From an uncultured Bacteroidales bacterium (GTDB lineage: Bacteria > Bacteroidota > Bacteroidia > Bacteroidales > UBA932): a DNA stretch of 64,000 nucleotides. Below are positions 18,141 through 27,243 of the stretch, piece after piece (position 1 is the first letter of the stretch; every line of letters starts with the position of its first letter). Made by a program: the position numbers and the translations under genes. The notes beneath the pieces were generated by a model, which ran no database searches, was not told where the DNA came from, and was given only the letters and a program-made list of their open reading frames with translations. The stretch lies in contig CALUPG010000004.1 of assembly GCA_944322565.1 (NCBI GenBank), positions 118,994 to 182,993 on the forward strand. Direction: 5' to 3'.

Positions 18141-19559
18141 ATGAGAAAATTTTTCTTGATAGCCGCTGCAGTTGCGGCTGCCGTTCTGATTCCCGCCTGC
18201 TGCGGCGACATGCAGAACATTATCCGCACAGAAGTGCCGGAGCGTCCTGCCGGCCAGGAGGATATGCTGAATTTTGCGGCTGAGCCGCTTGATACTGTAA
18301 GAATCGGATTCGTCGGCCTCGGCATGAGGGGTCCGGGAGCAGTTTCCAGGATGTGTCTCATAGACGGGACCAGAGTCGTTGCTCTGTGCGATGTCGAAAA
18401 AGACAGGGCGGAAGCCGCCGCGAAAATAGTGACCGGCCACGGCCGTCCTGAAGCTGCGCTGTATTATGGCTCCGATGATGCCTGGAAACAGTTGTGCGAC
18501 AGGGATGACATAGACCTCGTATATATAGCAACGCATTGGACCAAGCATGCCGAAATAGCAAAGTATGCTATGGAGCACGGCAAGCATGTGGCGATAGAGG
18601 TGCCTGCTGCGATGAGCCTTGCCGAAATCTGGGACCTGATAAACACCTCCGAGAGGACAAGGAGGCATTGCATGCAGCTTGAAAACTGCGTGTATGATTC
18701 ATTCGAACTTACGGCCCTGAATATGGCGCAGCACGGGCTGTTCGGTGAGGTCCTTCATGGAGAGGGCGCATATATCCACAACCTCGACGAATTCTGGGAT
18801 GAATACTGGCATGACTGGAGGCTGCTCTACAACAGGGATCACCGCGGAGATGTGTATCCTACCCATGGGCTGGGACCGATATGTCAGGTAATGGATATCC
18901 ATCGCGGGGACAAGATGAATGTACTTGTGTCAATGGACACCAAGGCCGTCAATGGCAAGGAATATTATGAGAAGCACCGTGGCGAGGCTGCCCCGGACTT
19001 TCAGAACGGAGACCATACGATGACCATGATTCGCACAGAGAAAGGCAAGACAATCATGATACAGCACGATGTGGTCAATCCGAGGCCATATAACCGCCTT
19101 TACCAGCTGACAGGGACCAAAGGCTTTGCCAACAAATATCCTGTTGAGGGATTCGTTGTGGATCCGTCAGCTGCAGGGGAACTCATTGCGGCAGACATGG
19201 ACGGCAGGCCGGGAAAAGTCGACATAGAGAATCTGTCATCCCACAGTTTTGTGCCTGAGGATGTGAAGGCCGCTCTGATGGAAAAATACAAGCACCCTAT
19301 CCAGAAAGAACTTGAAGAGACAGCAAAGAAAGTCGGCGGCCACGGCGGCATGGACTATATCATGGATTACCGTCTGATATATTGTCTGCGCAACGGGCTT
19401 CCCCTTGACATGGATGTATACGACCTCGCCGAGTGGTGCTGTCTTACAGAACTCACCGCCATCTCGATAGAGAACGGCAATGCCCCGGTTGAAGTCCCCG
19501 ACTTCACGAGGGGAGGGTGGAACAAGACGGACGGATACCGTCATGCCTTTGCGCAATAG
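18141..19559 (+). CDS. GH109-family Gfo/Idh/MocA protein, predicted lipoprotein
   Basis: 472 residues. A hydrophobic signal peptide ends LIPACC (lipobox). The Rossmann fold starts VRIGFVGLGMRGPGAVSRM, binding NAD. GDHTMTMIRTEKGKTIMIQH and VVNPRPYNRLYQLTGTKGFA are typical of GH109, the NAD-dependent alpha-N-acetylgalactosaminidase family. The enzyme oxidises C3 transiently, eliminates the aglycone and re-reduces. Likely substrates are GalNAc-bearing host or bacterial glycans. It is monocistronic, between an RluA-type gene and a convergent CYTH gene. GH109 members with Tat signals are known, but this signal shows no twin Arg, so how the cofactor is loaded is a question. Confidence 0.88.
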   Translation: MRKFFLIAAAVAAAVLIPACCGDMQNIIRTEVPERPAGQEDMLNFAAEPLDTVRIGFVGLGMRGPGAVSRMCLIDGTRVVALCDVEKDRAEAAAKIVTGHGRPEAALYYGSDDAWKQLCDRDDIDLVYIATHWTKHAEIAKYAMEHGKHVAIEVPAAMSLAEIWDLINTSERTRRHCMQLENCVYDSFELTALNMAQHGLFGEVLHGEGAYIHNLDEFWDEYWHDWRLLYNRDHRGDVYPTHGLGPICQVMDIHRGDKMNVLVSMDTKAVNGKEYYEKHRGEAAPDFQNGDHTMTMIRTEKGKTIMIQHDVVNPRPYNRLYQLTGTKGFANKYPVEGFVVDPSAAGELIAADMDGRPGKVDIENLSSHSFVPEDVKAALMEKYKHPIQKELEETAKKVGGHGGMDYIMDYRLIYCLRNGLPLDMDVYDLAEWCCLTELTAISIENGNAPVEVPDFTRGGWNKTDGYRHAFAQ

Positions 19560-19593
19560 CATTGGCACCCTTGCGACAGCTCCGTGCCGCCAA

Positions 19594-20070
19594 TCATTTC
19601 CAAGAGGAGAACGGAGCTGCGGCCAGCATCGAATTGTAATACCGCCGGTCTCCGGTGACTTCTTCTCCGAGCCATTCAGGTCTGCTGAACGGCTCGGATT
19701 CGTTTTTCAGTTCCAGTTCTGCCACCGTCAGTCCGAGATTATCTCCGAGAAATTCATCAACCTCAAATACATGGTCTCCGTACGGGACAATATGACGGAT
19801 TTTCTCTATGATTCCTGCCTGACACAGTTTCATGAGTCCTTCAGCTTCAGCGCCGGAAATTTCCGTCTCCCATTCGAACCGGCTTAGCCCGCTGTCATCC
19901 GAAGGCCCCTTGATTGTGAGCCAGCCCCTGTCTCCTGCTTTTCTGACCCTTACAGTCCTGCCGCTTTCTCTGCAGATATATCCCTGGGCCATGTGAGTGT
20001 GTGATGTGGCTGTCTCTTTGTATGAATTGTCCCTGACGAGGAACTTCCGTTCAATCTCAATGTGTTCCAT
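19594..20070 (-). CDS. CYTH domain protein
   Basis: 158 residues forming one CYTH domain. It begins HIEIERKFLV, the defining EXEXK motif of the triphosphate tunnel metalloenzymes, followed by alternating basic and acidic strands (TVRVRKAGDRGWLTIKG, RFEWETEIS, VFEVDEFLGD, VAELELKNE). Family members hydrolyse inorganic triphosphate or make cyclic nucleotides from triphosphates; for a single-domain bacterial protein a phosphatase on tripolyphosphate is most likely. It ends 34 bases from the convergent GH109 gene. Confidence 0.92.
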   Translation of the reverse strand: MEHIEIERKFLVRDNSYKETATSHTHMAQGYICRESGRTVRVRKAGDRGWLTIKGPSDDSGLSRFEWETEISGAEAEGLMKLCQAGIIEKIRHIVPYGDHVFEVDEFLGDNLGLTVAELELKNESEPFSRPEWLGEEVTGDRRYYNSMLAAAPFSSWK

Positions 20071-20153
20071 CTGTAAGTTGCTGTTGGAGTATTCCGGGGG
20101 CTAAATTAATAATTTTATCAGCACTGGCAGAATTATTGCAGGAAATCCGCCCC

Positions 20154-20306
20154 GGCTGCGGTGTCCGCATGGACTTGATAGGGAATCCGGTCAGAATCCG
20201 GAACAATACCCGTTGCTGTGTGTCCTCAAAAAGGGACTGTACAATATGCCACTGCCTCTGGCGGGAAGGCGTACAGTCAGGACGAGTCAGAAGACCTGCC
20301 GCAGCC
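20154..20306 (+). promoter_or_regulatory. Cobalamin (AdoCbl-type) riboswitch
   Basis: The closing stem GGCTGCGG (20154-20161) pairs with CCGCAGCC (20299-20306). Between them are the conserved B12-box elements: GATAGGGAATCCGGTCAGAA, then GCCACTGCCTC, GGCGGGAAGGCG, and finally AGTCAGAAGACCTGCC. It lies 126 bases upstream of the btuG-like ORF, leaving room for an expression platform, probably one that hides the ribosome site. Expected effect: high B12 lowers expression of the downstream uptake genes. No other long feature is seen in 20071-20431. Confidence 0.95.
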
Positions 20307-20431
20307 ATGACTATAAGTTGCACCGCGGGATTACGGCTTGCAGATTCGTCTTGATGAGATGTTTCCAGGACATTGTGCCCGGGATGTCTTTGGTGCGATG
20401 AAGCCTGTACTTTCCGCCTGAAGACATTAAA

Positions 20432-21529
20432 ATGACAGCATTACAATTTATTTTCCGCACGCTCACGGCTCTGGTGGCCATGACTTTTCTTTCCGGATGC
20501 ATGAAGGACGGTTTTTCCGGACAGCACTCTCCCGATGTGTTCCCTGAAGCCGGCAGCGGCCTGTTCATCCTGTGTGAAGGGAATTACAATGCAGGGAATT
20601 CCTCTCTGACATTTTATGACACCGGAGAAATGAAGGCATATGACAATGTGTTTTCCGGCGCGAACGACGGACAGAAGCTCGGGGACACGGGTCAGTCTAT
20701 GACAATGCACGGAGGCATCCTGTGGACGGTAGTCAATGCCTCCCATGTGGTCTTTGCGATAGATCCCCAGACTTTCAGGGAGAAGGGGAGAATAGTATCA
20801 TCAGATATGACTTCTCCGCGATTCATTCATTTTGTCTCTGACAGCAAGGCATATATCAGCCAGCTGTACGACAGCAGGATTCTGATTGCGGATCCGGTGA
20901 CATTCCGGGTGACGGGGAGCATTGACACGGGAATGGAACAGGGAACGGCTTCTGTGGAGCAGATGGTGCAGTACGGAGATTATGTGCTTGCCAACTGCTG
21001 GTCCTATCAGAAGGATATCATCAAGATAGACTCGCGCACTGATGAAATCGTGCAGAAGCTTGAGGTAGGCGTGCAGCCGCAGTCCATCTGCATGGATTCA
21101 GAAGACAGGCTGTGGGTGCTGACCGACGGAGGTGCATGGCCGGAGAATCCGGCAGGATACGAAGCTCCTCGCCTTGTATGCGTGGATCCTGATGCCTTCA
21201 CTGTCGAAAAGACATTCTGCTTTGCACTCGGAGACTCTCCTTCGGGACTTCAGACAGGTCCGGGCGGCAATGAACTGTATTTTCTGAACAACGGAAAAAT
21301 CTGGAAGATGCCGGTTTCCTCGGATTCCTTGCCTGACAGCCCTTTCATAGACCCGGGAGATGGCACATGGCCGTATGCGATGACTGTCTGTCCGTGGAAT
21401 TCCGATGTCTATGTGGCGGATGCCATAGATTATGTCCAGAACGGCGCGGTGACAAGATATTCCGCAGACGGAAAGGCCGTTGACGAATTCCGTACCGGTG
21501 TCTGCCCGGGCTCCTTCTGCTGGTTCTGA
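20432..21529 (+). CDS. btuG: BtuG-like surface B12-binding beta-propeller lipoprotein
   Basis: 365 residues, with a signal peptide ending FLSGC (lipobox). The body is a seven-bladed propeller of the YncE/DUF5074 type, with repeated blades such as GQSMTMHGGILWTVVNASHV, VEQMVQYGDYVLANCW and GVQPQSICMDSEDRLWVL. BtuG of Bacteroides thetaiotaomicron is a surface propeller lipoprotein of this size that binds cobalamin very tightly and hands it to BtuB. Two pieces of context support that role: a cobalamin riboswitch upstream and a TonB receptor gene 16 bases downstream. Assignment rests on context and fold rather than on binding residues. Confidence 0.87.
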   Translation: MTALQFIFRTLTALVAMTFLSGCMKDGFSGQHSPDVFPEAGSGLFILCEGNYNAGNSSLTFYDTGEMKAYDNVFSGANDGQKLGDTGQSMTMHGGILWTVVNASHVVFAIDPQTFREKGRIVSSDMTSPRFIHFVSDSKAYISQLYDSRILIADPVTFRVTGSIDTGMEQGTASVEQMVQYGDYVLANCWSYQKDIIKIDSRTDEIVQKLEVGVQPQSICMDSEDRLWVLTDGGAWPENPAGYEAPRLVCVDPDAFTVEKTFCFALGDSPSGLQTGPGGNELYFLNNGKIWKMPVSSDSLPDSPFIDPGDGTWPYAMTVCPWNSDVYVADAIDYVQNGAVTRYSADGKAVDEFRTGVCPGSFCWF

Positions 21530-21545
21530 GGGAAGGAGGCTCCGC

Positions 21546-23702
21546 ATGTGTCTGCGCAACGAAATATTCAGCCGCCTGCTTCTGTTATGTGCCATGCTCG
21601 TGCCCATGGCGGCAACAGAGCCTTTGTATGCGTCCGGCTCATTCCTATATGCCGGACAAGCGGCCCGTTATGCACTGCAGGACACATCTGCCGTTTATGC
21701 CGGGCAGGACCCGGCGGAACATGAACGGATTGAAGAGGCAAGGGTGACGGCACCGCGTGACACCCGCGGGATCGGTTCTGCGGTTACGGTATTCGCAACA
21801 CCGGCATTGAGGGAGAACATTTCAGTGTCACTTTCGGATCTTCTCGCTTACGGCTCTTCTGTCTTTGTGAAGCAGTCGGGACGGGCATCATTGTCGACAG
21901 TCTCATTCAGGGGAACCTCTTCTTCCCATACGCAGGTGCTATGGAACGGAATGAAAATCAATTCCCCGATGCTCGGGATGGCGGATTTTTCCATGATTCC
22001 GTCATTTCTGACTGACAATGCCTCTCTGCTGCATGGCCCGGCATCCCTTGCGGAGACATCCGGAGGCCTCGGCGGAGCCGTAAGTCTGAAGACGGGGTCA
22101 AGGCCTGACAACGGCTGGGGGCTGGAATATATCCAGGGTTTCGGCTCTTTCATGACCTTAGACGAATATCTGAAAGTCTCATACGGCGGCAGGCGCTTTT
22201 CCTCTTCGACGAGGGCTGCAGTCTCGTCGTCCCGAAATGATTTCAGGTATGTGAACAAGGACAAAAATGAGAATGTATATGACAGTCAGATGAATATAAT
22301 CGGCACATATCATCCTGTCGAGAGAAACCGCAACGGAGCATGGCTGGACATGCATCTGCTCCAGGATTTCAGATATGATGCAGGGAGGGCAGGTTCGTTC
22401 GTCCTGTCCGCATGGTATCTCCGCTCCAGGAGGGAACAGCCTCCGCTGACAGTGGATTACGGAATGCCGGCGGATTTTGTCAACGAGCAGAGGGAGAATA
22501 CAATCCGCTCTGTCTTGACATGGACGGCGCCCCTTCCGGAGAATTCATCTGCCTCGGTTTCCGCCGGATATGCCCGCTCGGCCCTGGACTACGATTATGC
22601 CAGGGACGGCGGCAGCGGCGAGATGACATGGATGAACAAGTCACGGAGCAGGACAAATACGGTCTTTTTCAGAGGAAAGTATGCTGTCCGTCTGGGAGAA
22701 CAGTGGCATCTTAGGACCTGCCTGACACTGGACAGGCATTATGTGGACTCCCGTGATGAAGCAAAACTGACGTCCGGCCCCGCAGACCGGTATCCGGGCT
22801 ACAATGCTTCCCGTACAGAACTGTCATTGTATCTTGCCGCAGACTGGCATCCGTTCCCCGGGGCAGGGATTTCCCTGTCGTTGAGGGAAGAATTGTACGG
22901 CAGGACATTCAGTCCTGTCATTCCATCCCTGTCCGCGGAATATCTCGTGTCGGAAAAAGGCAATCTTCGTCTTATGGCCTCGGTGTCACGCAACTACAGG
23001 TATCCGACTCTCAATGACTGGTATTTCCGGCCGGGAGGAAATCCTGATCTGAAACCGGAGCGAGGCTTCAGCTATGATGCCGGATATTCGTTTGCCCTGA
23101 CATTTCTTGAAGACCGGATATCGTTGTCGGGAAAAGGTTCATGGTTCGACTCCTATATAGACGACTGGATATTGTGGCTTCCGGCAGGCTCGGCGAAAAA
23201 TTTCTATACTCCGGTCAATCTCAAAAAGGTGCATGCATACGGAGTGGAGCAGTCCCTTTCATTCGGATGGTCATTTGCAGATGCCTGGACACTTGCCGCT
23301 GACGGCAATTTCACCTGGTCACCCTCAATTAACTGCGGGGAACCGATGAACAAGTGGGATGAATCCGTCGGAAAGCAGCTTGTCTATATCCCCGAATATT
23401 CTTCCTCGGTCACGGCATCCCTGTCGTGGCGCAGCTGGAAACTGCTGTACAAATGGTGCTGGTACAGTGACCGCTTCACCATGAGCAGCAACGACTACAC
23501 GATTTCCGGCTTTATTCCCGACTATTTCATGAGCGATGTGACCCTCTCGAAAAATTTTTCCTTCACCCTGGCCTGCATCACCGTTTCCCTTGTCGTCAAG
23601 AATCTCTTCGACGAGGACTATGTCACAGTCCTCTCCCGTCCTATGCCCGGAATCAATTTTGAAGCCTTTGTGGGGATAACTCCGAAATTCGGGAGGCGGT
23701 GA
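21546..23702 (+). CDS. btuB: BtuB-like TonB-dependent cobalamin receptor
   Basis: 718 residues from the ATG at 21546, preceded by AAGGAGG. A TTG at 21480 lies inside btuG and is less likely. The signal peptide is followed by a plug domain: RGIGSAVTVFATPAL, VSFRGTSSSHTQVLWNGMKI and GGLGGAVSLKTG. A 22-strand barrel ends in LVVKNLFDEDYVTVLSRPMPG. With the riboswitch and btuG it forms a complete capture unit for the outer membrane. No btuF, btuC or btuD genes follow; the next gene is nadD on the other strand. The TonB box is not obvious near the N-terminus. Confidence 0.9.
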   Translation: MCLRNEIFSRLLLLCAMLVPMAATEPLYASGSFLYAGQAARYALQDTSAVYAGQDPAEHERIEEARVTAPRDTRGIGSAVTVFATPALRENISVSLSDLLAYGSSVFVKQSGRASLSTVSFRGTSSSHTQVLWNGMKINSPMLGMADFSMIPSFLTDNASLLHGPASLAETSGGLGGAVSLKTGSRPDNGWGLEYIQGFGSFMTLDEYLKVSYGGRRFSSSTRAAVSSSRNDFRYVNKDKNENVYDSQMNIIGTYHPVERNRNGAWLDMHLLQDFRYDAGRAGSFVLSAWYLRSRREQPPLTVDYGMPADFVNEQRENTIRSVLTWTAPLPENSSASVSAGYARSALDYDYARDGGSGEMTWMNKSRSRTNTVFFRGKYAVRLGEQWHLRTCLTLDRHYVDSRDEAKLTSGPADRYPGYNASRTELSLYLAADWHPFPGAGISLSLREELYGRTFSPVIPSLSAEYLVSEKGNLRLMASVSRNYRYPTLNDWYFRPGGNPDLKPERGFSYDAGYSFALTFLEDRISLSGKGSWFDSYIDDWILWLPAGSAKNFYTPVNLKKVHAYGVEQSLSFGWSFADAWTLAADGNFTWSPSINCGEPMNKWDESVGKQLVYIPEYSSSVTASLSWRSWKLLYKWCWYSDRFTMSSNDYTISGFIPDYFMSDVTLSKNFSFTLACITVSLVVKNLFDEDYVTVLSRPMPGINFEAFVGITPKFGRR

Positions 23703-23760
23703 ATGTATTGTCGAATTTTCTTGCCCGGAGGTATGATAATCCCGAAAAATGCGGGGCGGG

Positions 23761-24321
23761 TTACATCAGATACCCGCTCATGTCGTGTCCGGCGGCGAGG
23801 CCTTCCCTGATTTCGGTTGAGGAGATGTCGACGACGGGAGCTCCTGTCATAAGGAGTATTCTGCTCCCGGGGCATTCATTTTCCAGCCTGGCCTTTGCGG
23901 CAGACATGTCGTGGCCTTTGCGGGGATAGACGGCGACTCCGTATTCGGTGAGGATTCTTTTCCAGTCTTTCCATTTGTCTATGTCAGGCAGGTTGTCTCC
24001 CCCGATGACAAGGGTGAAGTCATTCTCCGGTTCCCGGCTCCTTAGGGCATCAAGGGTGCGGATTGTGTATTGGGGCGACGGCATGTGCAGTTCTATGTCA
24101 TCGGCTTTTGCCTTCAGGTCCGGATGTCTTGCCAGAGCCTTGAGGGCTGCCCGGTATCTCTCTGCCCCGGTCTCGGCTTTCATGAATTCCTTGAACGGAC
24201 TCTGCGGGGACACGATCAGATACACCATGTCGGACAGGCCGGACATGGTCATGTACCGGATTATGGACAGATGTCCTATGTGCAGGGGGTTGAAAGTCCC
24301 CGTATAGACGGCAATCTTCAT
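23761..24321 (-). CDS. nadD: Nicotinate-nucleotide adenylyltransferase
   Basis: 186 residues from the ATG at 24321. An ATG at 24363 would overlap gmk and adds 14 unrelated residues. GTFNPLHIGHLSI is the nucleotidyltransferase motif, with HIGH at the active site, and DISSTEIREGL is the ISSTXXR motif. It adenylates nicotinate mononucleotide, a step of NAD synthesis. It lies 25 bases after gmk and is probably cotranscribed with it, the common gmk-nadD order in Bacteroidota. There are 58 bases to the convergent btuB. Confidence 0.95.
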   Translation of the reverse strand: MKIAVYTGTFNPLHIGHLSIIRYMTMSGLSDMVYLIVSPQSPFKEFMKAETGAERYRAALKALARHPDLKAKADDIELHMPSPQYTIRTLDALRSREPENDFTLVIGGDNLPDIDKWKDWKRILTEYGVAVYPRKGHDMSAAKARLENECPGSRILLMTGAPVVDISSTEIREGLAAGHDMSGYLM

Positions 24322-24346
24322 TTTGGGTAATTCACTTCGTTTACGG

Positions 24347-24922
24347 TCAGTTCCCGGCAGCAAGGAATTTGTCCACTGCCGTTTCCGCTTCCTTCAAGGC
24401 CTTGTCCAGGTCGTCATTTACGAGGACATAGTCGAACTTGCCTTCGGCGAAGGCTGTCTCTTCGGCAGCCTTCGCGACACGCTTTTCGATGGCTTCGGGG
24501 GAGTCTGTGCCGCGGCCGACGAGCCTCTGCCGCAGAACTTCCACGGAAGGGGCCTTTATGAAGATGGAGAATGCGCTGTCCCCGAATATCCTTTTCAGAT
24601 TGACACCGCCGCGGACATCGATGTCGAATACGATTACATGGCCTTTGGCCCAGATGCGCTCCAGCTCTGACTTGAGGGTGCCGTAGAATGAGCCGGGATA
24701 TACTTCCTCATGCTCTATGAATTTGTCCCCGGCTATCATCTGCCTGAATTCATCGGCAGAGAAAAAATAATACTCTTTTCCGTTCTGTTCCGAACCTCTC
24801 GGTGCCCTTGATGTGGCGGATATGGAGAATTCAAGCTCTGAATGCAGGCTGAGAATATGGTTGACAATCGTGCTTTTGCCGGCTCCTGACGGTGCCGAGA
24901 ATATTATTACTTTCCTATTCAT
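24347..24922 (-). CDS. gmk: Guanylate kinase
   Basis: 191 residues from MNRKVIIFSAPSGAGKST, with ATG at 24922; the longer frame adds 8 residues without support. The P-loop is SAPSGAGKST, followed by SRAPRGSEQNGKEYYF, the GMP-binding loop, and VIVFDIDVRGGVNLKRIF. It converts GMP to GDP with ATP. A -7 element TATTTTTG at 24944-24951 on the minus strand lies directly upstream. It heads the gmk-nadD unit and is divergent from fba. Confidence 0.96.
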   Translation of the reverse strand: MNRKVIIFSAPSGAGKSTIVNHILSLHSELEFSISATSRAPRGSEQNGKEYYFFSADEFRQMIAGDKFIEHEEVYPGSFYGTLKSELERIWAKGHVIVFDIDVRGGVNLKRIFGDSAFSIFIKAPSVEVLRQRLVGRGTDSPEAIEKRVAKAAEETAFAEGKFDYVLVNDDLDKALKEAETAVDKFLAAGN

Positions 24923-24943
24923 GTCTATTGTTTTAATTTTGCG

Positions 24944-24961
24944 CAAAAATAACTATTTTTG
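24944..24961. promoter_or_regulatory. Back-to-back -7 elements for gmk (minus) and fba (plus)
   Basis: TATTTTTG on the minus strand at 24944-24951 points to gmk. TATTTTTG on the plus strand at 24954-24961 points to fba. Both match the Bacteroidota TAnnTTTG consensus and are two bases apart, so polymerases serving the two genes would compete. Confidence 0.65.
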
Positions 24962-25055
24962 TGCAGTTTTCCGGAAAAGTGCAGGCGATGATATGAAAAG
25001 TGCAGACCTGTGTCCGGAAAAGTTCAGAACAATAACTTTAATTCTTATACAGATT

Positions 25056-26057
25056 ATGGTATCTTATAAAACACTCGGTCTTGTGAACACCAGAGAGATG
25101 TTCAAGAAGGCCATCAACGGCGGTTACGCCATCCCGGCATTCAACTTCAACAACATGGAGCAGCTCCAGGCTATAGTACAGGCTGCTGCCGAGACCAAGT
25201 CTCCGGTTATCCTCCAGGTTTCAAAGGGTGCGCGCAACTATGCCAACCAGACTCTTCTCCGCTATATGGCAGAGGGAGCAGTGGAGTATGCAAAGGAACT
25301 CGGATGGGCCAATCCTCAGATTGTCCTCCATCTTGACCACGGCGATTCATTCGAGCTCTGCAAGAGCTGTGTGGACATGGGCTTCTCTTCAGTCATGATC
25401 GACGGTTCTCATCTTCCGTATGACGAGAATGTCGCCCTTACAAAGAAAGTCGTAGAATACGCTCATCAGTATGATGTGACTGTAGAAGGCGAGCTCGGTG
25501 TCCTTGCCGGCGTCGAGGACGAAGTACAGGCTGAGCATCATACCTATACAAGGCCTGAGGAAGTGGTTGACTTCACTTCCAAGACAGGATGCGACTCTCT
25601 CGCAATCTCAATCGGAACTTCTCACGGTGCCTACAAATTCAAGCCGGAGCAGTGTACTCTCGACCCGAAGACAGGCCGTCTCGTACCTCCGCCACTCGCA
25701 TTCGACGTGCTTGACGGCGTGATGAAAGAACTCCCTGGATTCCCTATCGTCCTCCACGGCTCATCATCAGTTCCGCAGGAATATGTTGACATGATCAACA
25801 AATACGGCGGAAACCTTGAGGCAGCCATCGGTATTCCTGAGGAAGAGCTCCGCAAGGCAGCCAAGTCTGCAGTATGCAAGATTAACATCGACTCAGACTC
25901 CCGTCTTGCAATGACAGCAGCAATCCGCAAGGTATTTGCCGAGAAGCCGGCCGAGTTCGACCCTCGCAAATATCTCGGCCCTGCACGCGACGAGATGAAG
26001 AAGCTCTACACACACAAGATCATCAATGTCCTCGGTTCAGACGGAAAGGCTGAATAA
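25056..26057 (+). CDS. fba: Class II fructose-bisphosphate aldolase
   Basis: 333 residues from the ATG at 25056 (MVSYKTLGLVNTREMF); a longer frame reaches back into gmk on the other strand but has no homology. Zinc ligands and catalytic residues appear in LHLDHGDSFE, VEGELGVLAG, TSHGAYKF, LHGSSSVPQEY and INIDSDSRLA. It splits fructose 1,6-bisphosphate into glyceraldehyde 3-phosphate and dihydroxyacetone phosphate. The codons are strongly biased to C-ending forms (CTC, ATC, AAG), as in highly expressed genes. The leader after the -7 element is about 90 bases and a terminator follows. Confidence 0.95.
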   Translation: MVSYKTLGLVNTREMFKKAINGGYAIPAFNFNNMEQLQAIVQAAAETKSPVILQVSKGARNYANQTLLRYMAEGAVEYAKELGWANPQIVLHLDHGDSFELCKSCVDMGFSSVMIDGSHLPYDENVALTKKVVEYAHQYDVTVEGELGVLAGVEDEVQAEHHTYTRPEEVVDFTSKTGCDSLAISIGTSHGAYKFKPEQCTLDPKTGRLVPPPLAFDVLDGVMKELPGFPIVLHGSSSVPQEYVDMINKYGGNLEAAIGIPEEELRKAAKSAVCKINIDSDSRLAMTAAIRKVFAEKPAEFDPRKYLGPARDEMKKLYTHKIINVLGSDGKAE

Positions 26058-26082
26058 CAGGGATTGACATACAGCTAAGCCG

Positions 26083-26119
26083 CCGGTCCGGAAGCCACCA
26101 GTTTCCGGACCGGCTTTTG
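26083..26119 (+). terminator. fba terminator
   Basis: CCGGTCCGGAA (26083-26093) pairs with TTCCGGACCGG (26103-26113), followed by CTTTTG. It begins 26 bases after the fba stop. Confidence 0.88.
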
Positions 26120-26244
26120 TATAACATGCAGGCCGCCTTTGCCACGACAGTCATGTGCCTCTTTTCAAAGGAATCATGACAGAAGAAGAGCAGGACAGAA
26201 GGGAAAATGAGATGAAAGGTGCTTTCCGGCGGGTCTTGAAATTC

Positions 26245-27033
26245 TTACTCTTGGGGCTTCACTGACTGCTTTGCCATCAGGATTGCCATTTCATAAAGCA
26301 GATACAGGGGTACGGACACCACCAGAAGGGTGAACGGGTCCCCTGTCGGCGTTATGACAGCGGCAAGGACGAGCAGCACGACGACGGCATGTCTTCGGTA
26401 TTTCTTCAGAAACTGCCTGTCGACGATGCCGAGGGCGGACAATGCCTTTGCCAGAACGGGAAGTTCGAAGACAATTCCCATGACGAAGATCATCAGGAGA
26501 AAATTGCTCATGTAGGAGTCCAGAGATATCTGGTTGACAATACTGCTCCCGACCTGATATTCGGCAAGGAATCTGAATGTGAACGGAAAGACTATGCAGT
26601 AGCCGACGGCGCATCCGAGATAGAACATCACTGTGCTGAGCATGAATGCAGGACGGACGCTTTTCTTTTCATGTGGGTACAGGGCGGGGCTGATGAATTT
26701 CCAGATTTCATAAATGATATAGGGGAAAACCGTCACTGCCGCCATCCAGAATGATGTGCTGATGTGTGTCGTGAACTGCGATGTCACGCTGATGTTGATT
26801 ATGTCCACGGAGAAATCCCCGCCCATGAATCCTCCGAGCCATCTGTACAGGAAGAAGTCCGGTCTTGAGGGGCCGAGGACAAAGCTGTCGAAAATATGCG
26901 GAATGGCGATGAAGTATCCTGCCAGGAGTACGGCAGTCACGGCCCCGATGCGCATGATTGCCCATCTGAGTACATCAAGATGTCCCCAGAATGACATTTC
27001 AGATTCTCCTGTCTTCCGAATTTCTTCTTCCAT
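26245..27033 (-). CDS. tatC: Twin-arginine translocase subunit TatC
   Basis: 262 residues from the ATG at 27033, five bases after a good ribosome site (AGGAGGGA); an ATG 9 codons upstream is less likely. Six hydrophobic segments are visible. MSFWGHLDVLRWAIMR is the N-terminal family motif, followed by PYIIYEIWKFISPALYPHEK and FELPVLAKALSALGIV. TatC recognises twin-Arg signals of folded proteins. No tatA gene is adjacent. A minus-strand TATATTTG at 27091-27098 is a likely -7 element. Confidence 0.96.
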   Translation of the reverse strand: MEEEIRKTGESEMSFWGHLDVLRWAIMRIGAVTAVLLAGYFIAIPHIFDSFVLGPSRPDFFLYRWLGGFMGGDFSVDIINISVTSQFTTHISTSFWMAAVTVFPYIIYEIWKFISPALYPHEKKSVRPAFMLSTVMFYLGCAVGYCIVFPFTFRFLAEYQVGSSIVNQISLDSYMSNFLLMIFVMGIVFELPVLAKALSALGIVDRQFLKKYRRHAVVVLLVLAAVITPTGDPFTLLVVSVPLYLLYEMAILMAKQSVKPQE

Positions 27034-27243
27034 TGTTCCCTCCTGGCTGACAACTTTCATCGTTCACGCCCGGTCCGGCGAGTCCGGCGGCAAATATAAG
27101 AATCTTTCGGAATAAATCCGCAAGTGACGAATAGTGCCTGTATTGCGATAAAAATTACAATATCCGGCACTATCTAATTTTTACATTTGCATACGAAAAA
27201 TTGTGTTTGGATACAATTCTGATTTTATCGGACACTAAACCTG
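27034..27243. promoter_or_regulatory. Divergent intergenic region between tatC and the pectin locus
   Basis: A minus-strand TATATTTG (27091-27098) serves tatC. A plus-strand TACATTTG (27182-27189) is placed to drive the GH28 operon, giving a leader of about 50 bases. No TTTG is found at the 19-base position upstream of the plus-strand element, fitting a promoter that needs an activator such as the hybrid two-component regulator encoded downstream. Confidence 0.5.

Noticed and set aside
24813..25055. N-terminal extension of fba
   Set aside because: It overlaps gmk and both promoters, and aldolases start at the MVSYKTLG-type sequence.
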